A DNA stretch of 64,000 nucleotides from Acidimicrobiaceae bacterium (lineage in GTDB: Bacteria; Actinomycetota; Acidimicrobiia; Acidimicrobiales; RAAP-2): positions 62,001 to 126,000 of the forward strand of contig PLWZ01000087.1 of NCBI GenBank assembly GCA_003151235.1, read 5' to 3'. A program made the translations under genes and the position numbers. Numbering within the stretch: position 1 is the first letter of the stretch; each line of letters opens with the position of its first letter. This document shows, in pieces, positions 25,354-33,892 of this stretch. Below the pieces are notes generated by a model. It saw nothing but the letters and a program-made list of their open reading frames with translations, did not search any database and was not told the DNA's origin.

Positions 25354-26550
25354 ATGAACAGCAAGCACCGATCCGCCGCGAGGTGGCCGAGGCTCGTCGC
25401 CGCGGCCGCAGCAGGCGTCGTCGTACTGAGCTTCGTGACGATTACCGGTGGTGGCGCCTCGGGTGCACCGTCGGTTCCGCTGGCCAACCCATTCGGGTAC
25501 AAGTACGGGTACAAGGCCGCGTTGGCCGAGCTGCCCAAGCTGTACGCGGGGACCAGCACCGGCGTCAACCCCACGCCACGACCCGGGGCGAAGAACAAGA
25601 CGATCGTCATCATCAGCTCGGGGCAGGCCTCGATCTCGAGCTCCATCCCTGTTGACGCCGCCCAGCAGGCGGCCGAGGACCTGGGCTGGAAGGTGACGAT
25701 CCTCGACGCCAAGCTCATGCCGTCCAACGCCCCCGGACTGGTCAGCCAGGCGATCGCGCTCGGTGCGCAAGGGATCATCCTCGACGGGACCGACTGCGAC
25801 CAGGCCCGCGGCCCGCTGTTGCAGGCCAAGGCGAAACACATCGCGATCGTGCCGTTGTACGCGTACGACTGCAATGACCCGACCGAAGATGCCGGCAGCC
25901 CGCTGTTCACGGCAGTCGAGAACTTCGACAACCTCCCCGAGAAGCAGCTCGGCTACTTCGCCGAGTCCTACGGGCGTGGCCAGGCCGACTACATCATCGC
26001 GGCGTCCCACAACAAGGCCCGGGTGCTCGTGCTGAACGACCTCGAGGCGACCGTGCTCAAGTACACCGGCGCCGGCTTCGCCGACCAGATCGCCCACTCG
26101 GGTGGTTCCAAGGTCGTGGCCACGCTGGACTTCCTGGCGGCGGACCTCGGTCCGAAGCTCCAGCAGGAGATCCAAGCCGAATTGTTGAAGTACCCGAACA
26201 TCGACTGGATCAAGAGCCCGTACACCTACGCGACCATCCTCGGCGTCGTGCCGGCGCTCAGCGCCTACCCCAAGGGCAAGTACAACGTCATGGGCGGCGA
26301 GGGCTTCCAGCCCGAGCTCCAGGACATCCAGGCGGGAACCGCGACGGCGGCCATGGCCATCAGCTCCACGTGGACCGGTTGGTCCGCGGTCGACACCCTG
26401 AACAGCATCTTCACCCACAAGCCGGTGTATCCCAACGGCATCGGGTGGCAGCTGGTCGACTCGACCCACAACCTGCCGGCGAACGCCGAATACACGCCCA
26501 AGCAGAACTTTGAGGCCGAGTACCTGAAGGCCTGGGGCATCAAGAAGTAG
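25354..26550 (+). CDS. Ribose-type ABC transporter substrate-binding protein
   Basis: A 398-residue secreted periplasmic-binding-protein-like component (Peripla_BP_4 type). The N-terminus has basic residues, a hydrophobic stretch (residues 14-30) and a small-residue region ending near ASGA; no lipobox Cys is visible, which is unusual for a Gram-positive binding protein. The mature part shows two Rossmann-like lobes, with TIVIISSGQASISSSIPVDAAQQAAEDLGW as the first strand-helix unit. The ligand may be a sugar or another small alcohol-like compound. It starts a three-gene importer 159 bp after the mycofactocin-coupled SDR. Confidence 0.87.
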   Translation: MNSKHRSAARWPRLVAAAAAGVVVLSFVTITGGGASGAPSVPLANPFGYKYGYKAALAELPKLYAGTSTGVNPTPRPGAKNKTIVIISSGQASISSSIPVDAAQQAAEDLGWKVTILDAKLMPSNAPGLVSQAIALGAQGIILDGTDCDQARGPLLQAKAKHIAIVPLYAYDCNDPTEDAGSPLFTAVENFDNLPEKQLGYFAESYGRGQADYIIAASHNKARVLVLNDLEATVLKYTGAGFADQIAHSGGSKVVATLDFLAADLGPKLQQEIQAELLKYPNIDWIKSPYTYATILGVVPALSAYPKGKYNVMGGEGFQPELQDIQAGTATAAMAISSTWTGWSAVDTLNSIFTHKPVYPNGIGWQLVDSTHNLPANAEYTPKQNFEAEYLKAWGIKK

Positions 26551-26583
26551 CGCCGGTCTCGACGACCGACAAAGGCGATCAGG

Positions 26584-28230
26584 GTGGCCTCCGACTCGAC
26601 GGACAAACCCGGTGTGGGCGCTGGCGGTGCTGGCGCCCACACCGGGCGGTCCCTTCTCGGAGAGCAGCTGGTCCCGCGGCCGTACTTCGCGTTGTCGGTC
26701 TGGCGTGTCTCCAAGAACTTCCCGGGGACGAGGGCCCTCGACAACGTGTCGATCGACGTCACCGGGGGAACCATCCACTGCCTGCTCGGGGCGAACGGCT
26801 CGGGAAAATCCAGCCTGATCAAGATCCTGGCCGGCGTCTACCAAGCCGATCCCGGGGGGACCGTCACCATCGGCGTCGACACGATCGACGCCGACCGGAC
26901 CTCCCCCGAGTGGGCCCGATCGTCCGGCCTGCACTTCGTGCACCAGGACCTGGCGATCTTCAACGCGCTTTCGGTGGCCGAGAACCTCGCCATCGGTCGC
27001 GGGTTCCCGGTCAACCCGGTGACCAAGGCCGTCCGGTGGCGGGCCCTGCGCCGCCACGCCCGTGCCGTCCTCGAACGGTTCGACGTTGACGTCGACCCGC
27101 GGCGCATGGTGGGCGATCTCCGGCCGGCCGGCCGGACGATGGTCGCCATCGCGCGGGCGTTGCAGGACCAGTCCGACGCGTCCGAGGGAGTCCTGGTCCT
27201 CGACGAGCCGACGGTGTCGCTCCCTGCCGTCGAGGTCGACGTCCTGTTCGGCGCATTGAAGCGCTACGCAGCGGCCGGACAGACGATTGTCTACGTCACC
27301 CACCGACTCGACGAGGTGACGAGGATCGCCGACCGGGTCACGGTGTTGCGCGACGGGCGTGTCGCCGCGACCTTGGAGAGCGGCGAGATCACCAAGGATC
27401 GACTCGTCGAGCTGATCGTCGGGCGTGCGCTCGATCATTCGTCGGCCTCGAACGCGACCCTCCAGGGCGAGGACCTGGTCCTCGAGGTCTCGGATCTCTC
27501 GGGCGGTCCCTTGCGGGGCGTCTCATTCGGGCTGCGACGCGGAGAGGTGCTCGGCATTGCCGGGCTGGTCGGGTCGGGTCGGACCTCCATTCTCACGACC
27601 CTGTTCGGACTCCAGCCGCCCAGCTCGGGCACCGTGAAACTGGACGGAAGGGTAGTGTCCTTCGCCAGTATCGACGAGGCCATGGACGCCGGACTTGGCT
27701 TCGTCCCCGAAGACCGAAGCGAGTCCGCGTTCGTCACGATGAGCCTTCGTGAGAACCTCTCGGCCGCCGAGGTGTCCAAGTATTGGCGTGGCGGGCTGTT
27801 GCGCGAACGTGCCGAGGCCGCCGACGCACGCCAGTCGATCAAGGACTTCTCGATCAAAGCCATCTCGGATCGCCAGCCGTTCGCGACCCTGTCCGGCGGG
27901 AACCAGCAGAAGGCCATCGTCGCTCGGTGGCTCCGGCGGCGGCCCAAGCTGTTGCTCCTCGATGAGCCGACCCAAGGTGTCGATGTCGAGGCGCGAGCCG
28001 AGATCTACCGGTTGACCCGCGAGGCGATCGCCTCGGGCACGTCCGTGATCGTGGTCACCGCCGACCTCGAGGAGCTCGCCCGGGTGTCAGACCGCGTCGT
28101 GGTATTGGCCGATGGCCGAATCACCGGCGAGGTGCGGGGGCCCGACATCGACCCGTCGCAACTGACCGAGCTCGTCCTGTCCGCCGCTCCTGACTCCCAC
28201 GATTCCAAACTGGAGGCCAGCCAGACATGA
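26584..28230 (+). CDS. Ribose-type ABC transporter double ATPase
   Basis: A 548-residue RbsA-like protein with two fused ATPase domains. The first has Walker A GANGSGKSS and Walker B VLVLDEPT but a decayed signature (LRPAGR). The second has a weak P-loop GLVGSGRTS, a canonical signature LSGGNQQK and Walker B LLLDEPTQGVD. This asymmetry is normal for the family. The start is GTG at 26584, giving a tail of about 40 residues before the first strand. Its last 4 bp overlap the permease start, and the binding protein ends 33 bp upstream, so the three form one operon. Confidence 0.92.
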   Translation: MASDSTDKPGVGAGGAGAHTGRSLLGEQLVPRPYFALSVWRVSKNFPGTRALDNVSIDVTGGTIHCLLGANGSGKSSLIKILAGVYQADPGGTVTIGVDTIDADRTSPEWARSSGLHFVHQDLAIFNALSVAENLAIGRGFPVNPVTKAVRWRALRRHARAVLERFDVDVDPRRMVGDLRPAGRTMVAIARALQDQSDASEGVLVLDEPTVSLPAVEVDVLFGALKRYAAAGQTIVYVTHRLDEVTRIADRVTVLRDGRVAATLESGEITKDRLVELIVGRALDHSSASNATLQGEDLVLEVSDLSGGPLRGVSFGLRRGEVLGIAGLVGSGRTSILTTLFGLQPPSSGTVKLDGRVVSFASIDEAMDAGLGFVPEDRSESAFVTMSLRENLSAAEVSKYWRGGLLRERAEAADARQSIKDFSIKAISDRQPFATLSGGNQQKAIVARWLRRRPKLLLLDEPTQGVDVEARAEIYRLTREAIASGTSVIVVTADLEELARVSDRVVVLADGRITGEVRGPDIDPSQLTELVLSAAPDSHDSKLEASQT

Positions 28231-29270
28231 CCGTCGTGCAGACCGACAAGACCGGCCGGGGAGGCGAGGAGGAGGGCAACCAGCCCAACGAGAAGTCGGG
28301 GATGCAATCAGCGTTGCTCTTCAACGTCGAGCGTTATGCGTTGCCGGGCCTCTTGATCTTGGTCCTGGTCTTCTTCAGCGTGTGGTCGAAGACGGGACAC
28401 CTGTTCTTCTCGGCGGCCGACTTCCAAGAGGTCGGGTTCGACTACGTCTACATCGGGATGTTGGCGCTGGCCTCGCTCCTACCCCTGGTGTGCGGCGAGT
28501 TCGACTTCTCGGTCGGTTCCAATGCGGGGTTCACCCAGATCGTGGTCGCGACGGCGATGGCGCGCTTCCATGTCCCTCTCCCGTTCGCGATCATGCTGGC
28601 CATCGCCGCCGGGGCCTTCATCGGCCTCGGGAACGGCAACACGGTCGCCCGGGTCGGGGTCAACTCGCTGATCGTCACGCTGGGCACGGCCGGGGTCCTG
28701 CTCGGGGTGGTGGAGTGGTACACGGGTAGCCAGTCGATCAACAACGGCATCTCGGGCTCGCTCATCAACTTCGGGTCCGAGAACTTCATCGACATCCCCG
28801 ACACGGTGTGGCTGCTGTTCGGGGTCGCACTGGTCGTCTACTACGTCATCCAGCACACCCCCTACGGCCGCTATCTGACCAGCATCGGGTCCAACCCGCG
28901 GGCGGCCCGCCTGGTCGGGCTCCGGGTGGACCGCCTCAAGCTCTCCGCGTTCGTGCTCGCGGGAGCGTTGGCCGGGCTCGCCGGGGTGCTGCTCGTGGCC
29001 AAGAACGGCAGCGCGACCCCCGAGGCCGGCAACGTCCAGGACACCCTGCAGGCGCTGGCGGCGGCCTATCTCGGTGCGACGTCGATCCGGCCGGGCCGGT
29101 TCAACGTGATGGGCACGATGCTGGCCGTCTACTTCATCGCGTTCAGCGTGTCGGGCCTCGCCATCGCGGGCGTCCAGTCCTGGATCAGCCAAGTCTTCAG
29201 CGGGGCGGCGCTCTTCATCGCCGTCGTGGCCTCGACGGTCATCGGTCGTCGGCGCGCCGGCACCGGCTGA
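28227..29270 (+). CDS. Ribose-type ABC transporter permease
   Basis: A 347-residue RbsC-type permease with about ten hydrophobic segments after a polar 35-residue N-terminus. The family signature region is visible around GSNPRAARLVGLRVDRLKLSAF, followed by GLAGVLL. LGATSIRPGRFNVMGT is the conserved penultimate loop, though typical RbsC members read 'GGTSl.GG.G' and here Arg-Pro-Gly replaces part of it. The ATG overlaps the ATPase stop by 4 bp. It pairs with the two preceding genes. Confidence 0.9.
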   Translation: MTVVQTDKTGRGGEEEGNQPNEKSGMQSALLFNVERYALPGLLILVLVFFSVWSKTGHLFFSAADFQEVGFDYVYIGMLALASLLPLVCGEFDFSVGSNAGFTQIVVATAMARFHVPLPFAIMLAIAAGAFIGLGNGNTVARVGVNSLIVTLGTAGVLLGVVEWYTGSQSINNGISGSLINFGSENFIDIPDTVWLLFGVALVVYYVIQHTPYGRYLTSIGSNPRAARLVGLRVDRLKLSAFVLAGALAGLAGVLLVAKNGSATPEAGNVQDTLQALAAAYLGATSIRPGRFNVMGTMLAVYFIAFSVSGLAIAGVQSWISQVFSGAALFIAVVASTVIGRRRAGTG

Positions 29271-29302
29271 CCCGTCGGGCACGCGATGCAAACGGAGGAG
29301 GG

Positions 29303-29965
29303 GTGAGCGTTGATCGAGCCGCGCTCGGCGACCTGGCCCCCCTGATCGTCGTCGACCACCCGGTGGTCGCCGACCGGCTGGGCCAGCTCCGCGATCGTGA
29401 GACCGACAACTTCGCCTTCCGGCGCCTCACCTCGGAACTGTCGGCCTTCGTTGCCTACGAGGCCCTCCGCGACCTCGAGACCGAGACGGTGACGATCGAG
29501 ACCCCGGTCGCGACCGACCCCGACGCCCGGCGGATCTCCGGTTCGCTGCTCCTCGTCCCGATCCTCCGGGCCGGGCTCGGGATGGTGCCCGCGATCATCT
29601 CGATGCTCTCCCCGGTCGAGGTGGCCCACGTCGGGCTCCGCCGCGACGAGGAGACGCTGCGGTCCAACGTCTACCTGGATGCGCTCCCGGCGTCGCTCGA
29701 CGGCCGCCGGGTCGTCGTCTGTGATCCGATGCTGGCCACCGGGGGAACGCTCATCCAGGTGTGCGACCTCATCGCCGCCCGGGGGGCCACGTCCATCATG
29801 GTGCTGTGCCTCCTGGCGTCGGTGCCGGGGCTCCGTGCCTTCCGCGCGGCCCACCCGGCCGTGCCGGTCGCGTGCGCGGGCATCGACTCGACGCTCAACG
29901 CCAGCGGCTACATCGTGCCGGGACTGGGCGACGCCGGAGACCGGCTGTTCGGCCGGCCCGGCTGA
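29303..29965 (+). CDS. upp: Uracil phosphoribosyltransferase
   Basis: A 220-residue cytosolic enzyme converting uracil and PRPP to UMP. The PRPP loop is VVVCDPMLATGGTL. The uracil-binding region near the C-terminus reads CAGIDSTLNASGYIVPGLGDAGDRLFG, diagnostic for Upp. ILRAGLGM and the Arg-rich loop RRDEET also match. The start is GTG at 29303 with GGAGGAGG upstream. It converges with the cytosine deaminase, whose product is its substrate, leaving 4 bp between them. Confidence 0.95.
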   Translation: MSVDRAALGDLAPLIVVDHPVVADRLGQLRDRETDNFAFRRLTSELSAFVAYEALRDLETETVTIETPVATDPDARRISGSLLLVPILRAGLGMVPAIISMLSPVEVAHVGLRRDEETLRSNVYLDALPASLDGRRVVVCDPMLATGGTLIQVCDLIAARGATSIMVLCLLASVPGLRAFRAAHPAVPVACAGIDSTLNASGYIVPGLGDAGDRLFGRPG

Positions 29966-29969
29966 ACCC

Positions 29970-30443
29970 CTAGAGGCCGATGTCCTCGAACCACAGGTCG
30001 TGATGGCTCGAGATGAAGGCCCCCAGAAGCTCGATGCACTCGGCGTCGGCCAGGTCCACCACCTCGACGCCGTTCTCGGCCAGCCAGGCGTGGCCGCCCG
30101 AGAAGTTCTCCGACTCGCCCATGACCACCGCGCCGATGCCGAACTGGCGGACCAGGCCGCTGCAGTACCAGCACGGGGAGAGGGTGGTGACCATCACCGT
30201 GTCGGCGTAGTCGCGCCGGCGACCGGCGTTGCGGAACGCGTCGGTCTCCCCGTGGACCGACGCGTCATCTTGCTGGACCCGCCGGTTGTGGCCCCGCCCG
30301 AGCAGGGTCCCGTCCCGGTGGAAGAGGGCGCCCCCGATGGGGATGCCCCCCTCGGCGAGCCCGATCCGTGCCTCTTCCAACGCGACCTGGAGGAACTCGG
30401 CCGCCTGGGCACGTTCGAGCGGCGGGTGGTTACTTGCGGTCAT
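29970..30443 (-). CDS. Yeast-type cytosine deaminase
   Basis: A 157-residue zinc deaminase. Zinc ligands and base are in HGE and SPCWYC; the protein follows fungal Fcy1 closely through EGGIPIGGALF, GRGHNRRVQ, TTLSPCWYC, GESENFSGG and the C-terminal WFEDIG. It thus belongs to the fungal-like cytosine deaminases and not to the larger CodA amidohydrolases of enterobacteria or to TadA. It makes uracil from cytosine for the adjacent upp product. The ATG at 30443 has GGAGG in GGAGGACCCCG upstream. It is divergent from the phosphoribosyltransferase at 30476. Confidence 0.92.
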   Translation of the reverse strand: MTASNHPPLERAQAAEFLQVALEEARIGLAEGGIPIGGALFHRDGTLLGRGHNRRVQQDDASVHGETDAFRNAGRRRDYADTVMVTTLSPCWYCSGLVRQFGIGAVVMGESENFSGGHAWLAENGVEVVDLADAECIELLGAFISSHHDLWFEDIGL

Positions 30444-30475
30444 CGGGGTCCTCCGGTCAGAGTCGGGCGGTGACG

Positions 30476-31135
30476 GTGGGCCAAGGTACCTACAAAGTGG
30501 ACGTCGGTTCTCAAGAGCTCGAGATCCCGCTGGTGCCGATCGCCGACGACCTGACCATCGCGCTCCTCATCTCGGTGGACCTGGGCATCGCGTTCGCCCA
30601 GACGGCCGGCGGAGAGCTGGCCGCGAAGCTGGCCCCCTACGACGCCGAGATCGTCGTGTCGGTGGCGACCATGGGCATCCCGATCGCGATCGAGGTCACC
30701 CGGGCGCTCGGCTTGGACGACTACGTGATCCTGCACAAGACGCCGAAGATCCACCTGGCCGACGCCATCGCCGAGCCGGTGCGGTCCATCACGACCGCCG
30801 TGCCCCAGCGCCTCCTCCTCGACCGGGCCCGGCTCGAGGCCGTCGTCGGTCGCCGGGTGGCCGTCGTCGACGACGTCATCTCGACGGGCGGTTCGACCAA
30901 GGCCGCGCTCAACCTGCTGCGGCGGGTCGGAGCCGAGCCCGTCGTGGTCGGAGCCGTCGTCACCGAGGGCGCCCAGTGGCGCTCCTACCTCGGTGAGGAC
31001 GCCAGTCTCGTGCGGTCGCTCGGCGCGATCCCGCTGTTCCGCCACGGCGCCGGCGGTTCCCTGGTCGAGGACTGGGAGGGCCTGGGCGGTTCGACGACGG
31101 CGGAGGCCGCCTCGACCACCCACGGCGAGTGCTAG
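30476..31135 (+). CDS. Purine/pyrimidine phosphoribosyltransferase (Apt-like)
   Basis: A 219-residue type I phosphoribosyltransferase. The PRPP-binding loop is VAVVDDVISTGGST. The N-terminal hood is unlike that of Upp or Hpt and most like adenine-type enzymes. It sits in a nucleobase salvage group, back to back with cytosine deaminase and tail to tail with an NCS1 permease, so a free nucleobase is the likely acceptor. Starts at 30470 and 30476 (both GTG) fit; neither has a strong ribosome site. The base used cannot be fixed from sequence. Confidence 0.8.
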   Translation: MGQGTYKVDVGSQELEIPLVPIADDLTIALLISVDLGIAFAQTAGGELAAKLAPYDAEIVVSVATMGIPIAIEVTRALGLDDYVILHKTPKIHLADAIAEPVRSITTAVPQRLLLDRARLEAVVGRRVAVVDDVISTGGSTKAALNLLRRVGAEPVVVGAVVTEGAQWRSYLGEDASLVRSLGAIPLFRHGAGGSLVEDWEGLGGSTTAEAASTTHGEC

Positions 31136-31159
31136 AGCCCGGATCTCGGCCCGCCGGTC

Positions 31160-31192
31160 CGGCCACCGAGCACTGCGCGTGCCCGGTGGCCG
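31160..31192. terminator. Bidirectional terminator hairpin
   Basis: CGGCCACCG (31160-31168) pairs with CGGTGGCCG (31184-31192) over 9 bp, with an inner GCAC/GTGC extension. No T-run follows on either side. It lies between the convergent phosphoribosyltransferase and permease genes, where it can stop both transcripts. Confidence 0.6.
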
Positions 31193-31227
31193 ACCGTTGC
31201 GGCCCTTGTGGCTCTCGAGCGGGCTAG

Positions 31228-32721
31228 TTAGTCGGTCGACGCCGACGAAGACGACAGCATGCGGTCCTGCTCGGCCGATTGGGCCCGCACGCCCCGCCAC
31301 GCCAGCACCAGGTAGACGAGCGCACCGACGCCCATGCCCATGAACACGCTGAAGTCGGACCCGTAGCCGAACTTGTCGGCGGTGTGGCGGGTGACCTCGT
31401 TCAACCAGTGCGGGAGCGAGAAGGTGGCCGACAGCGCCGAGATGGCGGCGAACATGCCCACCACCTGGGCGATGATCGCCGGCCAGTAGATCCCGCCGGT
31501 CCGGTAGTAGAGGCCGCCCTTGTCGGTCCGTTGGAGTTCGGCCGGCACGTAGCGGGACCGGCGCATCCACCAGTCGACCAGGAAGATGGCCGCCCACGGG
31601 GCGATCCACACGATCACCACGTCGACGAAGTCCTTCAGGTACGTGTTGAACGACGTGTTGAAGATCGCGTACATGGTGACGCCGAGGGCGATGACGCAGT
31701 CGATGATGACGGCCTGGGAGCGCTTCACCTTGACCCCCATCGCCTGGAGCGTGACCCCCGACGAGTACATGTCGAGGCTGTTGATCGCGAACAGCTGGAC
31801 GATGCAGAAGATCAAGAAGACGTCGACGAACCAGGGCGGGATGAAGGACTGGTGGGCGAACGCGATGAACGCGTTGGACTGGGTCCCCACCTTGACGAGG
31901 AAGGTCCCGACCGCCGCACCGAGCGTCATGATGAGGATCTCGGGAACCGCGGTGCCGAGGAACACCCATCCGACGATCCCCCTCTTCGAGGTCTCGGGTG
32001 CGCAGTAGCGGGTGTAGTCGTTCCCGCACTCCGTCCACCCGAGGCCGCTCAGGATGATCGTGAAGGCCAGGCCCTCCATGTAGGTCTGCCAGTCCGCCCC
32101 ATGGGCCACCCCGTGGGTGGTTGCATGCGGGATCGCGTAGCCGAGCATCACCGCGAACAGGATGATGAAGGGGATCACGAGCGCCCGCAGGGACTTCAGG
32201 ATCGTGGCGTGCCCGAGGAACGGCAGCACCGCCTGGATCACCACCGCCCCGATCACGAAGATGACCTTGGCCGGGTCGCCGGGCGTGAAGCCCGCCTTGA
32301 TCTCGAGGACCAGGGCCGCGCCGACGATGAGGATCAACCCCTCGACCTCGAAACCGATCTGGGTGAGCCAGTTGAAGAACGAGATCAGCCGCGAGCCGTT
32401 GGGCCCGTAGCTGGCCCGGTTGATCGCAAAGACGGTCGTGCCGGTCTGGGGGGCCTGGAGGCTGCACAGTCCGAGCAAGAAGTACGACAGGTTGCCGAGA
32501 ATGATCAGGCTCAGCGCCTGGGCGAAGTTGAACCCGAAGGTCATGAGCACGGCGCCGTAGATGAAGTACTCGATCTGGACGCTCGCGCCCGCCCACATGG
32601 CGCCGATGTCGCGGGGCTTCGCCCAGCGCTCGTTCAGCGGTATGTAGTCGACACCGTGACTCTCGACCTTGAATACCTGGTCGGACTCGGGCAGCGACCC
32701 CTCAACCAAAGTGGTGGCCAA
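31228..32721 (-). CDS. NCS1-family nucleobase permease (cytosine/purine type)
   Basis: A 497-residue membrane protein with about twelve hydrophobic helices, of the cytosine/purine/uracil/thiamine/allantoin permease family. Family features include an N-terminal GVDYIPLNERWAKPRDIGAMWAG and a TECGNDYTRYC segment between helices. Placed among cytosine deaminase, phosphoribosyltransferase and adenosine deaminase, it probably imports cytosine or a purine. The start is TTG at 32721: AGGAGGGG lies three bases upstream and no ATG or GTG fits until well into the first helix. The C-terminal tail is a Ser-rich cytosolic end. Confidence 0.87.
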   Translation of the reverse strand: MATTLVEGSLPESDQVFKVESHGVDYIPLNERWAKPRDIGAMWAGASVQIEYFIYGAVLMTFGFNFAQALSLIILGNLSYFLLGLCSLQAPQTGTTVFAINRASYGPNGSRLISFFNWLTQIGFEVEGLILIVGAALVLEIKAGFTPGDPAKVIFVIGAVVIQAVLPFLGHATILKSLRALVIPFIILFAVMLGYAIPHATTHGVAHGADWQTYMEGLAFTIILSGLGWTECGNDYTRYCAPETSKRGIVGWVFLGTAVPEILIMTLGAAVGTFLVKVGTQSNAFIAFAHQSFIPPWFVDVFLIFCIVQLFAINSLDMYSSGVTLQAMGVKVKRSQAVIIDCVIALGVTMYAIFNTSFNTYLKDFVDVVIVWIAPWAAIFLVDWWMRRSRYVPAELQRTDKGGLYYRTGGIYWPAIIAQVVGMFAAISALSATFSLPHWLNEVTRHTADKFGYGSDFSVFMGMGVGALVYLVLAWRGVRAQSAEQDRMLSSSSASTD

Positions 32722-32852
32722 TTTCCCCTCCTGTCGGCACCGTGGTTTGCGTGTCGAGAGGGTTACGACTCCCTGGGCCACCGCTCGACTGGCAGGAAGG
32801 ATGGGCGCGATTCGCCGCCGCGTCAAGCGGGATGTGTGAACATCGCGTGGCC

Positions 32853-33842
32853 TCAGCGAGCCAAGAAACGGTCCAGTTCGGACAGCAACGCGGCGCGGCG
32901 GTCGGGGCTCGCGAAGCAGCTCTCGATCGAGGTCCTGGCGACCCGTCCGAGCTCGGTGCGGCCCCATCCGAATGCCGCCGCGGTGCGCTCGTACTCGCCG
33001 ACGAGCTCGATGCCGTAGAGGAGGGGGTCGTCGGTGTTGAGGGACACCGGGACCCCGGCCAGGCGGAGCGCCTCGAGCGGGTGCGACGCCAGGTCGTCGA
33101 CGATGCCGAGCACAACGTTGGAGGTGGGGCAGACATCCAGGGGCACGCCCCGGCGGGCCAGGTCGGCGACCAGTCCCGGATCCCCGATGCACCGGATCCC
33201 GTGGTCGATCCGCTCGGCCCCGAGCATCTCGACCGCCTCTCTCACCCCTTCGGGCCCGCTCGACTCCCCGGCATGGGCGCACCGGCGGAGCCCGGCGGCG
33301 CGGGCGCGACCGAACGCCTCGACGAACCTCTCGTTGTGCGACCCACCGGCCTCGTTGCCGTCGATCGAGAGTCCGACGATGCGGGGATGGGCGAGCTCCA
33401 GGACCCGATCGACCAGCTCCTCGGCCTGGGCGGCCCGGTGTGTGCGGCTCAGGCTGACACAGAGCCCGACGGTCGGCCCGCCGTCCTGTTCGGCCTCGGC
33501 GAGCGGCCCGTCGAGGGCGTCGACCATGGCCCCCAGCCGGTCACGCCAGTGCGGCCAGTGCGACGGGTTCACGATCACGTCGACGTGGAGGGCGCCCGCC
33601 GCCGAGGCGCGTCGGCTGAGCAAGCGGGCGATCTCGCCCAACTGGTCCGCCCGTTCGATCCGCCCGCAGACGGTGTCGAGGTGGGCGAGCAGGTCGGCCA
33701 GGTTGTCGATCTCGGGGTCCGGCACCGGCTCCGAGCCGAAGGCGACGTGGTCCGGGACGCAACCCTCGAGATGCAGGTGCACCTCGGCCTTCGGCAGGGC
33801 CGCGATCCAGTCCCGGTCGAGGTCCTCTGGCACCGCGGTCAT
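32853..33842 (-). CDS. add: Adenosine deaminase
   Basis: A 329-residue TIM-barrel amidohydrolase that deaminates adenosine or deoxyadenosine to the inosine form. Zinc ligands and catalytic residues are all present: HLHLEG near residue 22, HAGE, DHG (in ERIDHGIR) and NTDDP. Length and motif order are those of bacterial Add; adenine or 6-aminodeoxyfutalosine deaminases are less likely alternatives. It lies 131 bp upstream of the permease on the same strand and is divergent from an ABC exporter gene. The ATG at 33842 has GACAAG upstream, a weak site. Confidence 0.88.
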   Translation of the reverse strand: MTAVPEDLDRDWIAALPKAEVHLHLEGCVPDHVAFGSEPVPDPEIDNLADLLAHLDTVCGRIERADQLGEIARLLSRRASAAGALHVDVIVNPSHWPHWRDRLGAMVDALDGPLAEAEQDGGPTVGLCVSLSRTHRAAQAEELVDRVLELAHPRIVGLSIDGNEAGGSHNERFVEAFGRARAAGLRRCAHAGESSGPEGVREAVEMLGAERIDHGIRCIGDPGLVADLARRGVPLDVCPTSNVVLGIVDDLASHPLEALRLAGVPVSLNTDDPLLYGIELVGEYERTAAAFGWGRTELGRVARTSIESCFASPDRRAALLSELDRFLAR

Positions 33843-33878
33843 CTTGTCGTGCCGTCCGATGGCGTCGCGCCAATTCGG

Positions 33879-33884
33879 TAGCGT
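33879..33884 (+). promoter_or_regulatory. Possible -10 for a leaderless ABC ATPase transcript
   Basis: TAGCGT ends 8 bp before GTG 33893, spacing that fits transcription starting on or next to the start codon. No Shine-Dalgarno precedes that codon, as expected for a leaderless message. No matching -35 box is evident. Confidence 0.3.
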
Positions 33885-33892
33885 TGACGTCG

